From Paratractidigestivibacter sp963605405 (GTDB lineage: Bacteria; Actinomycetota; Coriobacteriia; Coriobacteriales; Atopobiaceae): a stretch of DNA of 64,000 nucleotides. A program made the position numbers and the translations under genes. The DNA is taken from contig CAVCUP010000002.1 of assembly GCA_963605405.1 (NCBI GenBank), positions 62,001 to 126,000 on the forward strand, in the 5' to 3' direction. The notes beneath the pieces were generated by a model that saw only the letters and a list, made by a program, of their open reading frames with translations, did no database searches and was not told the DNA's origin. This document shows, piece after piece, positions 41,076 through 49,985 of this stretch (the first letter of the stretch is position 1; each line of letters begins with the position of its first letter).

Positions 41076-42590
41076 ATGCCCAACGTGATACCCGTAAAGC
41101 TCGAGTACGCGGTCCACGAGCTGTGGTTCGACCCCTCAGGCACGGGGGCCCAGGAGGGCGACCACGTGATCGTCCTGACCGAGCGCGGTCACGAGATCGG
41201 CCTTGCCGTGGGCGATTCCCAGTCGATGACCAACGACGAGCTCAACCTCGCCATCGGCCATGCGCAGCTCAAGAACGTGCTGCGCATCTGCAGCGATACC
41301 GACCTCGACCATGCCGAGGAGCTCGCCCGCCGCGGCGACGAGGCGCTCCCGGTCTTCCGCCGCTATGTCTCGGCCTCCGGGCTCGAGATGAAGCCCGTGG
41401 GCGTCGAGTTCCTCTTCGATGAGGAGAAGGCCGTCTGCTACTTCGCTGCCGAGGACCGCGTCGACTTCCGCCAGCTCGTCCGCGACCTCTCCCGCGAGCT
41501 GCGCGTGCGCATCGATATGCGCCAGATCGGCGTGCGCGAGGAGGCCGCCATCGTGGGCGGCTACGGCCACTGCGGCCAGGAGCTCTGCTGCCGTCGCTTC
41601 ACCACGAGCTTCGACCCGGTGAGCATCCGCATGGCCAAGGAGCAGGACCTGCCGCTCAACTCGACGAAGATCTCGGGCGCGTGCGGCCGCCTCATGTGCT
41701 GCTTGCGTTACGAGTTCGAGGCCTACCGCGACTTCAAGGGCCGCGCGCCCAAGCGCAACGCCGTGATCGACACGCCCCTTGGCAAGGGAAAGATCGTCGA
41801 GTACAACACGCCCAAGGAGCAGATCGTGCTGCGCCTCGAGGGCGGCAAGACGATTCGCGTCGACCTCGCGGACATGACGGCCTCTGAGGCCGCGTGCAAG
41901 AAGTCCAAGGAGCTCGGGTGCGCGTGCCGCCCCGACACCGTGACGCGCGAGGTGCTCGAGAAGCTCCAGTCGCCGGACGTGCAGATGGCGCTCGCGGAGC
42001 TCGACCGCAAGAACGGCGTGCTGCCCGCCGAGGCCCCCGACGCGAGCGACATCTTCGTCAACACGAAGAAGCGCCGCCACGAGCGGCCGTCCACGCAGAA
42101 GAACGAGGCCAAGGGCGCCCACGAGGGCACCCGGCGCCGAGCCGGTGGGGATGGCCGGGGCGGCGAGGAGCAGCCCGCCGCGGCCCAGGAGCCCCGTCGC
42201 CGCAAGCGCCGCTCGCCCGGCGACGGGGGCGCGGCGACGCCGGCGCACATGAAGCCGGCGGCGGATTCCGCCGAGCCCAAGTCAGGCGCGCCCGCGCGCA
42301 GGCGTCATCACCGCGCAGAGGGGGCTGCCGGCCCCGAGGGCGGGCAGGAGCGCAAACAGCAGCGTGGCGGCGGGATGCGTCCCTCGCGCCGCCGCAGGCC
42401 CGGCGACAAGGGCGGCGCGGGCGCTCAGCAGCAATCCTCGGCGCCCAAGCAGCAGCCTGCCGCGCCCAAGCAGCAGGGCCAAGGCGGAGAGGGGCAGGCG
42501 CCCGGCGGCGACAGCAAGCCGCGCCGCCGCCGTCGCCGCCGCGGCAACGGCGGCGGGCAGCCCGAGGGCGGCGCCGGCGCCGCCGAGTAG
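41076..42590 (+). CDS. ricT: PSP1-domain protein RicT (YaaT)
   Basis: 504 residues. Residues 1-280 match PSP1/YaaT proteins with the cysteine-rich iron-sulfur segments GHCGQELCCRRF and CGRLMCCLRYEFEAYRDF. In Bacillus, RicT with RicA and RicF supports RNase Y mRNA processing; those partners are not in this window. About 170 C-terminal residues are low-complexity, very basic and rich in Arg, Gly, Gln and Pro, ending RRRRRRRGNGGG; this is unusual for the family and may bind RNA. Starts immediately after the holB stop. Confidence 0.93.
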   Translation: MPNVIPVKLEYAVHELWFDPSGTGAQEGDHVIVLTERGHEIGLAVGDSQSMTNDELNLAIGHAQLKNVLRICSDTDLDHAEELARRGDEALPVFRRYVSASGLEMKPVGVEFLFDEEKAVCYFAAEDRVDFRQLVRDLSRELRVRIDMRQIGVREEAAIVGGYGHCGQELCCRRFTTSFDPVSIRMAKEQDLPLNSTKISGACGRLMCCLRYEFEAYRDFKGRAPKRNAVIDTPLGKGKIVEYNTPKEQIVLRLEGGKTIRVDLADMTASEAACKKSKELGCACRPDTVTREVLEKLQSPDVQMALAELDRKNGVLPAEAPDASDIFVNTKKRRHERPSTQKNEAKGAHEGTRRRAGGDGRGGEEQPAAAQEPRRRKRRSPGDGGAATPAHMKPAADSAEPKSGAPARRRHHRAEGAAGPEGGQERKQQRGGGMRPSRRRRPGDKGGAGAQQQSSAPKQQPAAPKQQGQGGEGQAPGGDSKPRRRRRRRGNGGGQPEGGAGAAE

Positions 42591-42695
42591 TCTGTTCGTC
42601 ATCTCATCGAGGTCCTCGGCGCGTTTTTCGCTCGGAATGCCGGGGGCCTCGGCTTGTTTTTTTGTGGGCCGTTGTGCCCGGAAGGAGCTCGCTAT

Positions 42696-43283
42696 ATGGA
42701 CGGGAAGATGTTCCAGCAGTTGGCGGAATCGGCGCGCACGTATCGCCGCTACGACGGCAATCCGGTGGGGGAGAGCACGCTTCGCGAGCTCGTGGACGCC
42801 GCGCGCTTCGCGGCGACCGGCAACAACATGCAGCTCCTGCGTTTCCGTGCGGTGAGCGCCGAAGACGCCGCTGAGGCAGAGAAGGTCTTTTCTTGCCTGC
42901 ACTGGGCCGGCGCCCTCAAGGATTGGGACGGCCCCGCAGACGGCGAGAAGCCCGGCGGCTACGTTGTTATCTGCCTGCCTCAGAAGCTCGCGGCGAACCC
43001 GATCCGCCTCATCGACGTGGGCATCGCGAGCCAGACCATCGTGCTCGCGGCGGCGGCGCGCGGCCTCGGCGCCTGCATGCACAAGAGCTACGACGCACGC
43101 CTGGGCGATGAGCTGGGGCTTACCGAGGCCGGCTACGCCGTGAGCATGGTCATCGCGCTCGGCGCCTGCGGCGAGAAGGTCGTCGTCGAGCCCGCGACGA
43201 CGGAGCACGGCCTCACCTATTGGCGCGAGGCCGACGGCTCGCACCATGTGCCCAAGCTCACGGTGGACGACCTGCTCATCTAG
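42696..43283 (+). CDS. Nitroreductase family flavoprotein
   Basis: 195 residues from the ATG at 42696 (SD ggaaggagctcgct); a longer frame exists upstream but lacks a site. SARTYRRYDGNPVGESTLRELVDAARFAATGNNMQLLRF is the FMN-binding N-terminal segment with the usual RRS/RRY motif, and AARGLGACM and MVIALG fit the conserved core. Likely NAD(P)H-dependent reductase of nitro or quinone compounds; physiological substrate unknown. Followed by a perfect 25-bp palindrome. Confidence 0.9.
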   Translation: MDGKMFQQLAESARTYRRYDGNPVGESTLRELVDAARFAATGNNMQLLRFRAVSAEDAAEAEKVFSCLHWAGALKDWDGPADGEKPGGYVVICLPQKLAANPIRLIDVGIASQTIVLAAAARGLGACMHKSYDARLGDELGLTEAGYAVSMVIALGACGEKVVVEPATTEHGLTYWREADGSHHVPKLTVDDLLI

Positions 43284-43316
43284 CTGCGAGCGTACCCTGA
43301 CGGTTAAAACCCCGCC

Positions 43317-43372
43317 GGCACGAGACAACCCGTCCCCGAACACTGCCGTTCGGGGACGGGTTGTCTCGTGCC
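43317..43372. repeat. Perfect 25-bp palindrome between convergent genes
   Basis: Arms 43317-43341 and 43348-43372 (GGCACGAGACAACCCG... and its exact inverse) with a 6-nt loop actgcc. It lies between the nitroreductase and M16 peptidase stop codons and can stop transcription from both sides, although no T-run follows. Its perfection suggests a mobile REP-like element. Confidence 0.85.
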
Positions 43373-43399
43373 GTGCGTTTGGGGCCGGGTTACGAGGCG

Positions 43400-46333
43400 C
43401 TAGCAGAGCTCGCGGACCTTAAGGTCGAGGGAGCTTGCCTCGAGGGCCTCCTTGCCGCCGAAGATGCAGACCGAGGTCGCGGGCTCGGCGTCGACAAGGG
43501 CCGCGGCAAGGGCACGGATGTCGTCTGCCGTCACAGCGAGCTCCTCGGCGCGAATCTGGTCGCGGTAGCCGGCGGGCAGCAGGTTGAAGCGCATCTTGTC
43601 CTGGCGACGCGCAAGGGCGCGGGGCTTCACCGGCGCGTCATGGGCGGCGACGGTGCTTACGATGTAGCCCGCGAGCTCCTCTTCCGTTCCGTCCCACGCG
43701 GCGAGCCAGCCCGCGCAGCCGTCGTAGCGGCCGAGCGTGCCGTCGACGGAGGGGTCGCGATAGGACCAGAAGACGCGCGTGCCGGCCGCGCCGTGGCGGA
43801 AGCCCGTGCCGTAGGCGCCGCCCTTGACGCGCACCTCGTTCCACAGGTAGTCGTAGGTGATCGCGCGCGTGGCCACGGTCCAGCAGCCGAGGGTGCCCGC
43901 GTCCTTCGCGGACGGGGCGCCGGCGTGCACCACGTAGCTCACGTTGGACGGGATGGCGAAGCCCTCGTCGACCGGGCCGTCCACCTGCACGTCGAGCACG
44001 TGGGCCGCGCCCTTCTCGCCGAGGACGGCAAGGCCGAGGTCGCCCGCGGCGGCCCAGAAGCGCTCGCGGTCTGCGGCGGATCCGGTAAAGCTCACCGTGA
44101 CCTCGTCGGCCGTGAAGATGCGCGCGCAGAGCTCGGCGAGCTTGGCCGCGAGGGCGCCCTTGCGCTCGTCCCAGGCGGCAAGAAGCCCGCGCAGGAAGAG
44201 ATAGTAGTCGACCCCGCCGAGAAGCCCGGAGACCTTGTTGCCAGCGGCGTAGTGGGTGAGCGCGCGAGAGACGGCCGCCGAGTGGCCGCTGCCCACGAAG
44301 TACTGCTCGAGCGCGACCTTGCGCTGGGTCAGGATGTCGCGGATGCTGTCCAGGCCGTCGAAGCGGGTCTGGCCCCAGACCTCGCGCGGGATGTCGGCCA
44401 GGCGCTCGACCTTCTCGGAGAGGGCCGACGCGCTCACCACGAACGCGGGCGCGGCGTAGTCGAGCCGCTCGGCGGTGTAGACCTCGGTGAAGAAGCCGAG
44501 GCCGCCGAGGTTCGTCTCGATGAGCGTGTCGAGGTCGGAGGCCGTGTGCGCCTCGGTGTCGAGCTTGCCGAGAAGGTCGGAGAGCACGCCGACGTACGGC
44601 AGCTCATCGGCCGCGAGGCGGCGCAGGTCGAAGTAGTGGTAGACGTAGGCGATGCCGTGCGTGTCGAGCTCGTGGGCGATGCAGGGCAGGGGCGCCTCGA
44701 CCATGGGCGCGTCCGGCTCGGGCGCGGCGTCCTCGATGTCGGCCACGGTGAGCTGGGGCAGGGTGGCGAGCGCCTCGGGCGAGTCGGGGGCCTCCTGTTC
44801 CGCGCGCAGCGCCTCGACCTCGGCGGCCACGGCGGCGAGGTCATCGTCTGTCAGCGCGGCTCGGCGGGCGGCCAGCTCGGCCTCCTCCTCGGCGGCGTCG
44901 CCGCCCTCCACGGGGACGAGCTCGACCTCGGCCGAGTGGCGGCTCTCGCAGACGATCTCGCGAAGGAGCCGCTCATAGAGCTCGTTGTCGAGGCCGGCCT
45001 TGGCCTCGGCGAGCGCATCCTCGTAGTGGACGTAGTCAAGCGGGCGCCCGTCGTCGTAGAGCCAGGAGGACATGGCGACCATAGAGAGGGCCACGCCGTC
45101 GGGGTAGCCGCCCCAGTCGCCCTCTCGCATGTTGAACTCCGCCTGGGCGAGGGCCGCGGCGAGCTTGTCGCGCGGGATGCCGTTCTCGGCGAGCTCGGCG
45201 CAGGTCGACTCGAGGAGCGGGCGGAACTTCTCGGCGCAACCGGGCTTGACGCCGCGCAGGGTGAACATCGCCTGCGGCTGCAGGATGCCGTCGATGAGGG
45301 CGCCGTCGAAGTCGTCGGCGAGCCCGGCGTCGAGGATCGCGCGCTTGAGCGGCGCCTCGTTCGAGCCGCAGAGGGCGTCCAGCAGCACGTCCACCGCGAG
45401 CACGCGGGCACGCTGGCTCGCCTCGCCGATCACATAGGAGACGCCGGCCTCGGCGTTGCTCTCGGCGGTCGCCATCTCGATGCGCGTAGGCGCGGGCGCG
45501 ACGGGGGCCTGAAGCGCGAGGGTGTTCGGCGCGCCGGCCCCGCGCTTCTCGGCGCCGAGGAAGCGCTCGTTTATGAAGGCGAGCTCGCGCTCGATATCCA
45601 TGTCTCCGTAGAGCACGGTGTAGCTGTTGGCCAGGTCGTAGTGGCGCGCGTGGGTATCGAGGAACTTCTCGTAGGTGAGCGTGGGGATGGCGCGCGGGTT
45701 TCCGCCCGACTCGAAGCCGTAGGCGGTGTCCGGGTAGAGCGCGTGAGAAAGCGCCTGGTAGAGCACATCGTCCGGATCGGAGAGGGCTCCCTTCATCTCG
45801 TTGAAGACCACGCCGTTGTAGGCGAGCTTGGCCTCGTCGCCCTCGCCCTCGACCTCGAGATGCCAGCCCTCCTGCTCAAAGATGCGCGGGCGGGCGTAGA
45901 TGGCCGGGTGCAGCACCGCGTCGAGGTAGACGCCCATGAGGTTCTCGAGGTCGGCGGTGTTGGTGGAGGCCACGGGGTACATGGTCTTGTCGGAGAAGGT
46001 GAGGGCGTTGAGGAAGGTCTGCATGCTCGTCTTGAGCAGGTTGACGAAGGGCTCCTTGACGGGGTAGGCGTCGCTGCCGCAGAGCACCGAGTGCTCGAGG
46101 ATGTGGAAGACGCCCGTGTCGTCGGCGGGCGGGGTCTTGAAGGAGATGGCGAAGGACTTATTCACGTCGGCGTTCGCGAGCCACAAAAGGCGCGCGCCGG
46201 TGGCCTCATGGCGCATCACGTAGGCCTGGCCGCCGATCTCCGGCACTTCCTCGACATGGGCAACGGTGAATCCGGCGTGCTCGGTTCCCTCGGCGAGCGC
46301 GGGGTCGGCCGCCGAGAAGTCCTTCTTTTCCAT
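43400..46333 (-). CDS. M16C family zinc metallopeptidase (presequence-protease-like)
   Basis: 977 residues from ATG 46333 (SD aaaggagctct). The inverted zinc motif is H77-x-x-E80-H81 in GVFHILEHSVLCGS, followed by VKEPFVNLLKTSMQTFLNALTFSDKTMYPVAS typical of Cym1/PreP-type M16C enzymes; the second half is the inactive homologous domain. These clamshell proteases degrade peptides in the cytoplasm. No signal peptide. Convergent with the nitroreductase and divergent from the EamA gene. Confidence 0.95.
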   Translation of the reverse strand: MEKKDFSAADPALAEGTEHAGFTVAHVEEVPEIGGQAYVMRHEATGARLLWLANADVNKSFAISFKTPPADDTGVFHILEHSVLCGSDAYPVKEPFVNLLKTSMQTFLNALTFSDKTMYPVASTNTADLENLMGVYLDAVLHPAIYARPRIFEQEGWHLEVEGEGDEAKLAYNGVVFNEMKGALSDPDDVLYQALSHALYPDTAYGFESGGNPRAIPTLTYEKFLDTHARHYDLANSYTVLYGDMDIERELAFINERFLGAEKRGAGAPNTLALQAPVAPAPTRIEMATAESNAEAGVSYVIGEASQRARVLAVDVLLDALCGSNEAPLKRAILDAGLADDFDGALIDGILQPQAMFTLRGVKPGCAEKFRPLLESTCAELAENGIPRDKLAAALAQAEFNMREGDWGGYPDGVALSMVAMSSWLYDDGRPLDYVHYEDALAEAKAGLDNELYERLLREIVCESRHSAEVELVPVEGGDAAEEEAELAARRAALTDDDLAAVAAEVEALRAEQEAPDSPEALATLPQLTVADIEDAAPEPDAPMVEAPLPCIAHELDTHGIAYVYHYFDLRRLAADELPYVGVLSDLLGKLDTEAHTASDLDTLIETNLGGLGFFTEVYTAERLDYAAPAFVVSASALSEKVERLADIPREVWGQTRFDGLDSIRDILTQRKVALEQYFVGSGHSAAVSRALTHYAAGNKVSGLLGGVDYYLFLRGLLAAWDERKGALAAKLAELCARIFTADEVTVSFTGSAADRERFWAAAGDLGLAVLGEKGAAHVLDVQVDGPVDEGFAIPSNVSYVVHAGAPSAKDAGTLGCWTVATRAITYDYLWNEVRVKGGAYGTGFRHGAAGTRVFWSYRDPSVDGTLGRYDGCAGWLAAWDGTEEELAGYIVSTVAAHDAPVKPRALARRQDKMRFNLLPAGYRDQIRAEELAVTADDIRALAAALVDAEPATSVCIFGGKEALEASSLDLKVRELC

Positions 46334-46428
46334 AGAGCTCCTTTGCTCGGGTTTTAGACGTGTTGGAGCATACCCCACCGCACGGGTGTTACCCTTGCTG
46401 GGCCGACACGTGATGAGGAGACCGAAAC

Positions 46429-47394
46429 ATGCCCGAGAAGGCCGCAGGGACCGAGCAAACCGCTAGCGCGGAGGGGCGCGTGGGGATGCGCGGAGAGACA
46501 CACGAAGACGCGCGCGCCCGTGTACGCCGCGGTGTCGTCTACACGCTCGTGGGCGGCACGTTCTGGGGCCTCAACGGCACCGTGTGCAGCTGGCTCATGA
46601 GCAACTACGCGGTGGACCCGCTGTGGCTCGTCTGCCTGAGGGAGCTCACGGCATGCTGGCTCTTTCTCGCCGCCGCGGCGGCCCGGCCGCAGAGCCGCGC
46701 CCAGCTCACGGGCGTGCTGCGCGACCCGCGCGGCCGCCTCGAGATCCTCGCTGTCTCCATCGGCGCGATCCTCTTCTCGCAGGTGGCCTATCTCGAGGCG
46801 GTCAATGCGACGAGCTCGGCGATGGCCACGGTCATGCAGAGCCTCGGCATGGCGCTCGTGCTCGCCTACACGTGCGTCCGCGCGCGCCGCGGCCCGCGCT
46901 GGAAAGAGGCGCTCGGCCTCGCGCTCGCGCTCGCCGGAACGTTCCTTCTTGCCACCGGGGGAAACCCGGGGCAGCTCAGCCTGCCCGTGCTCGGCCTTGT
47001 GTGGGGGCTCGTGTGCGCGGTCTCGTCGGCGTGCCTCTCTATCCTGCCGGCCAAGCCGATGGCCAAGTGGGGCAACTTCACGGTGAACGGTTTGGCGTTC
47101 CTCGTTTCCGGCTGCGTGCTCTCGCTGGCGTATCGGCCGTGGGAGCACATGCCGGCGCTCGACGGCCCCGCGATTGCGGCGCTCGTGTTCTCGGTGGTGG
47201 TGGGAACCTTCGGCAGCTATGCGCTCTACCTGCAGGGGGTTCGTGACGCCGGCTCCATGCGCGCGGCGCTTCTGGGGACCTCGGAGCCCATCGCGGCGAC
47301 CATCTCGACGGTGCTCTTCCTGGGTACGTCCTTTACCCCCGTCGACCTTGTCGGCTTCGCGATGATTCTGGCAATGGTCTATCTCACGGCATAA
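46429..47394 (+). CDS. EamA/DMT superfamily transporter
   Basis: 321 residues with about ten transmembrane helices in two EamA repeats: VVYTLVGGTFWGLNGTVCSWLM opens the first and LVWGLVCAVSSACLSILPAKPM the second; LLGTSEPIAATISTVLFLG is the characteristic end segment. A 35-residue charged N-terminal tail is cytoplasmic. Likely exports or imports a small metabolite or amino acid; the substrate cannot be assigned. SD gatgaggag. Confidence 0.92.
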   Translation: MPEKAAGTEQTASAEGRVGMRGETHEDARARVRRGVVYTLVGGTFWGLNGTVCSWLMSNYAVDPLWLVCLRELTACWLFLAAAAARPQSRAQLTGVLRDPRGRLEILAVSIGAILFSQVAYLEAVNATSSAMATVMQSLGMALVLAYTCVRARRGPRWKEALGLALALAGTFLLATGGNPGQLSLPVLGLVWGLVCAVSSACLSILPAKPMAKWGNFTVNGLAFLVSGCVLSLAYRPWEHMPALDGPAIAALVFSVVVGTFGSYALYLQGVRDAGSMRAALLGTSEPIAATISTVLFLGTSFTPVDLVGFAMILAMVYLTA

Positions 47395-47442
47395 AGAAGC
47401 GCTGCCCTGATCTTAAGGGGCGCCTCGTGCCTGCCGAGCTGC

Positions 47443-47525
47443 AAAAAAACGCCGGCGGGGCCGCGAAAGGGACGTCTCGGGCCGAGAATCGACCCTATGG
47501 CGTCCGTTGCGGCCCCACCGGCGTT
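47443..47525 (-). terminator. Long-arm hairpin between EamA gene and uppP
   Basis: Arms 47448-47464 and 47509-47525 (AACGCCGGCGGGGCCGC and inverse, one mismatch) with a 44-nt loop. Read on the minus strand it ends in seven T, so it can terminate uppP. Confidence 0.6.
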
Positions 47526-47580
47526 TCCCGGCTCGCCGAGACGCGTCGCGCGGCCCGGCTTAGCCCGTGGGTTGTTGTTC

Positions 47581-48531
47581 CTAGAAGAGCTGCATGCCGA
47601 AGTAGGCGATGACCGCCACGCCCAGGACGATGCGGTACCAGCCGAAGGGCTTGAAGTCGTGCTTGCGGACGAAGCCCATGAGGAAGCGGATGCAGGCGAG
47701 CGAGACCACGAAGGCCACGGCGCAGCCGGTGAGGAGGATGGCCGTCTCGTTGGCGCTAAAGACGTTGCCCTTGAGGAAGAACTTGACGAGGCGCAGGGCG
47801 GAGGCGCCGAACATCACGGGGATGGCCAGGTAGAACGTGAACTCGGCCGCCACGGTGCGCGAGCAGCCCAGAATCAGGCCGCCGATGATGGTGGAGCCGG
47901 AGCGAGAGGTGCCCGGGACGATGGAGAGCACCTGAAAGAGGCCGATTCCGATGGCCGTCTTCCAGTCGAGCTCGGCGATGCTCTGGATGCGCGCGTCGGC
48001 GTCGGCCAGGTCGGAGCGGGTCGCGATCTCCGCGGTGGTCGCCGTGACGGCGAAGTGCTTGGGCGCCGGGCGCAGCTGGGAACCGGTGGGGCCGGGCAGG
48101 GAGCTGCTCACGGTTTCCTCTCGGCGGCTCTCGATCACGATGAAAGCGATGCCGTAGACGATGAGGGCGGCGGCGATCACGAAGGGGCTGCCCAGGTGCG
48201 CCTCCATCCAGTCGTCGATGGGGATGCCGATGACGGCGGCCGGGATGCAGGCCACGACGGTCTTGCCCCACAGCACCCAGGTCTGGCGCTTCTCATAGGG
48301 GTTCTTAGACGGGGCGAAGGGGTTGAGCTGGCGGAAGAAGATCACGCAGACGGCGAGAATGGCGCCGAGCTGGATGACCACGAGGAACATGTCCCAGAAA
48401 TCGGTGGAGACGTTCATGGTCAGGAACTGGTTGAGCAGCAGCATGTGGCCGGTGGACGAGATGGGCAGCCACTCGGTGATGCCCTCGACGACGCCGAAGA
48501 CCGCGGCCTTGATAAGCTCGATGAAATCCAA
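47581..48531 (-). CDS. uppP: Undecaprenyl-diphosphatase
   Basis: 316 residues from a TTG at 48531 with aggagg four bases upstream. Motif 1 FGVVEGITEWLPISSTGHM (E16, E20, H29) and motif 2 VPGTSRSGSTIIGG are the catalytic elements of the BacA/UppP family, in an eight-helix membrane protein. A hydrophilic insertion (about residues 140-185, SLPGPTGSQLRPAPKHF) is longer than usual. It recycles undecaprenyl diphosphate for peptidoglycan and confers bacitracin tolerance. Divergent from the secreted protein at 48763. Confidence 0.95.
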   Translation of the reverse strand: MDFIELIKAAVFGVVEGITEWLPISSTGHMLLLNQFLTMNVSTDFWDMFLVVIQLGAILAVCVIFFRQLNPFAPSKNPYEKRQTWVLWGKTVVACIPAAVIGIPIDDWMEAHLGSPFVIAAALIVYGIAFIVIESRREETVSSSLPGPTGSQLRPAPKHFAVTATTAEIATRSDLADADARIQSIAELDWKTAIGIGLFQVLSIVPGTSRSGSTIIGGLILGCSRTVAAEFTFYLAIPVMFGASALRLVKFFLKGNVFSANETAILLTGCAVAFVVSLACIRFLMGFVRKHDFKPFGWYRIVLGVAVIAYFGMQLF

Positions 48532-48762
48532 AATGCCTCCTAGTTCGCCAAAATCCTCATTACTTTGCGACAGGTTGGGCCCCTCGCGCCACGGTTTGCG
48601 CGTTAAGACAGCGAAAAACCACGTCCGGGGCGCGCAGCCGGCCGCTCGCGGACGCGGCGGGATGTAGTAATAGTGGTAACCCTCGAGCAAAGGTATAGTG
48701 TTTTACCTGCACGACCGAACGCCCGGTGGTTTTCCGGGACCCCGAACGCGAAGGCCAGACGC

Positions 48763-49890
48763 TTGATTAACGCAAAGAAGATCTCGCCCGAGCGCCTGCT
48801 GGCGCTGCCCCTTTCCCTGGCCGTGGCCACTTCCGCGGCGGGGCTCTGTGTTCCTAAGGTCGCCCGCGCGGATACCCTCGACGAGCTTCAGCAGAGGATC
48901 GTGCAGAGCGCCGCGAGCTACGACGAAGCCCAGAGGAGCGTTGAGGAGCTGCAGGAACAGATCGAGGCGAACGAGGAGCTCGTGGCCCAGATCGAGGCGG
49001 AGCTGCCCACGAAGAAGCAGGCGGCGGCCGAATCCATCCGCGCCCAATACAAGATGCAGCAGAGCTCTGGCGGCCTGATCGAGCTGCTTCTCTCCAGCGA
49101 GGACTTCAACGAGGTCATCGCCAATGTCCGCTACCTGGACAGAATCGCCGAGCGCAACAACGCCGCCATCAGGGAGCTCGTCTCCGCGACCGACGAGCTC
49201 GACGAGGCGCGCGGCACGCTCGCCTCCGAGAAGGCCCAGGCCGACTCGGACGCCGCGAGCGCGAAGCAGGCGATGAGCGAGGCAGTGGCGGCCCGCAAGG
49301 AGCTCGAGGAGGAGCGCGCCCGCCAGGCGGCCGCCGAGGCCGCCGAGGCGCAGGCGGCGCTCGAGGCGGCCGCCAAAGCGGCCGAGGAGGCCGCCGCAAA
49401 GGCCGCAGAGGAGGCCGCGGAGGAGGAGAGCGCCGGCGACTCGGGCGCGACCTTCATAGCCAACTCGGGCAACGAGGCCAAGGTGGAGGTGCCCGACTCG
49501 GCCCAGGCCGACCAGGTGGTGTGGTCCGAGAAGGACATCTTCGTGAACAATTGGGCGCCGCGCATCGACGCGTATCTCTCCGGCTCGCCGCTCGCCGGCT
49601 ACGGCAAGACCTTCGCCGAGGCCGCCTGGAACTACGGCGTGGACCCGCGCCTTTCGCCGGCCATCAGCTGCGTCGAGAGCTCCAAGGGCGCCGTCTGCTT
49701 CAAGCCGCACAACGCCTGGGGCTGGGGGTCCTCCAGCTGGTCCGACTGGGAGAGCGCGATCAACGACCACGTGGCCGGCCTCGCTGCGGGCTACGGCGGG
49801 CAGCTCTCCGTGGCGACCGCGCAGAAGTACTGCCCGCCGACCTGGGAGAACTGGTACGCGTCGGTTCTCTCCGAGATGAACTCGATCTAA
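48763..49890 (+). CDS. Secreted coiled-coil protein with lysozyme-like domain
   Basis: 375 residues from a TTG (aaggccagacgc upstream). Signal peptide MINAKKISPERLLALPLSLAVATSAAGLCVPKVARA with likely cleavage before DTLDEL. Residues ~38-230 are a long coiled coil, resembling PcsB/CwlO-type N-terminal domains, ending in an Ala/Glu-rich stretch. The C terminus (AAWNYGVDPRLSPAISCVESSKGAVCFKPHNAWGWGSS) is a lysozyme/glucosaminidase-like fold with a probable catalytic Glu in CVESS and a disulfide-capable Cys pair. Likely an FtsEX-type peptidoglycan hydrolase or related cell-wall factor. Confidence 0.85.
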   Translation: MINAKKISPERLLALPLSLAVATSAAGLCVPKVARADTLDELQQRIVQSAASYDEAQRSVEELQEQIEANEELVAQIEAELPTKKQAAAESIRAQYKMQQSSGGLIELLLSSEDFNEVIANVRYLDRIAERNNAAIRELVSATDELDEARGTLASEKAQADSDAASAKQAMSEAVAARKELEEERARQAAAEAAEAQAALEAAAKAAEEAAAKAAEEAAEEESAGDSGATFIANSGNEAKVEVPDSAQADQVVWSEKDIFVNNWAPRIDAYLSGSPLAGYGKTFAEAAWNYGVDPRLSPAISCVESSKGAVCFKPHNAWGWGSSSWSDWESAINDHVAGLAAGYGGQLSVATAQKYCPPTWENWYASVLSEMNSI

Positions 49891-49914
49891 CCGGCTCCTC
49901 GAGCGGAACAATCA

Positions 49915-49953
49915 ACGGCCCCCGCGCCTTCCAAAGGACGCGGGGGCCGTTTT
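49915..49953 (+). terminator. Intrinsic terminator after the lysozyme-like gene
   Basis: Perfect 12-bp stem ACGGCCCCCGCG (49915-49926) / CGCGGGGGCCGT (49939-49950), then TTT. Confidence 0.88.
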
Positions 49954-49985
49954 CCTCTCTGCTGTGCCGAGAATGGCTCTCGGCG

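Noticed and set aside
43361..46357. Very long open frame antisense to the M16C peptidase gene
   Set aside because: High-GC third positions leave antisense frames open; the minus-strand product has the HxxEH zinc motif and family-wide similarity, and the plus frame is Arg/Ala/Val-rich without motifs.
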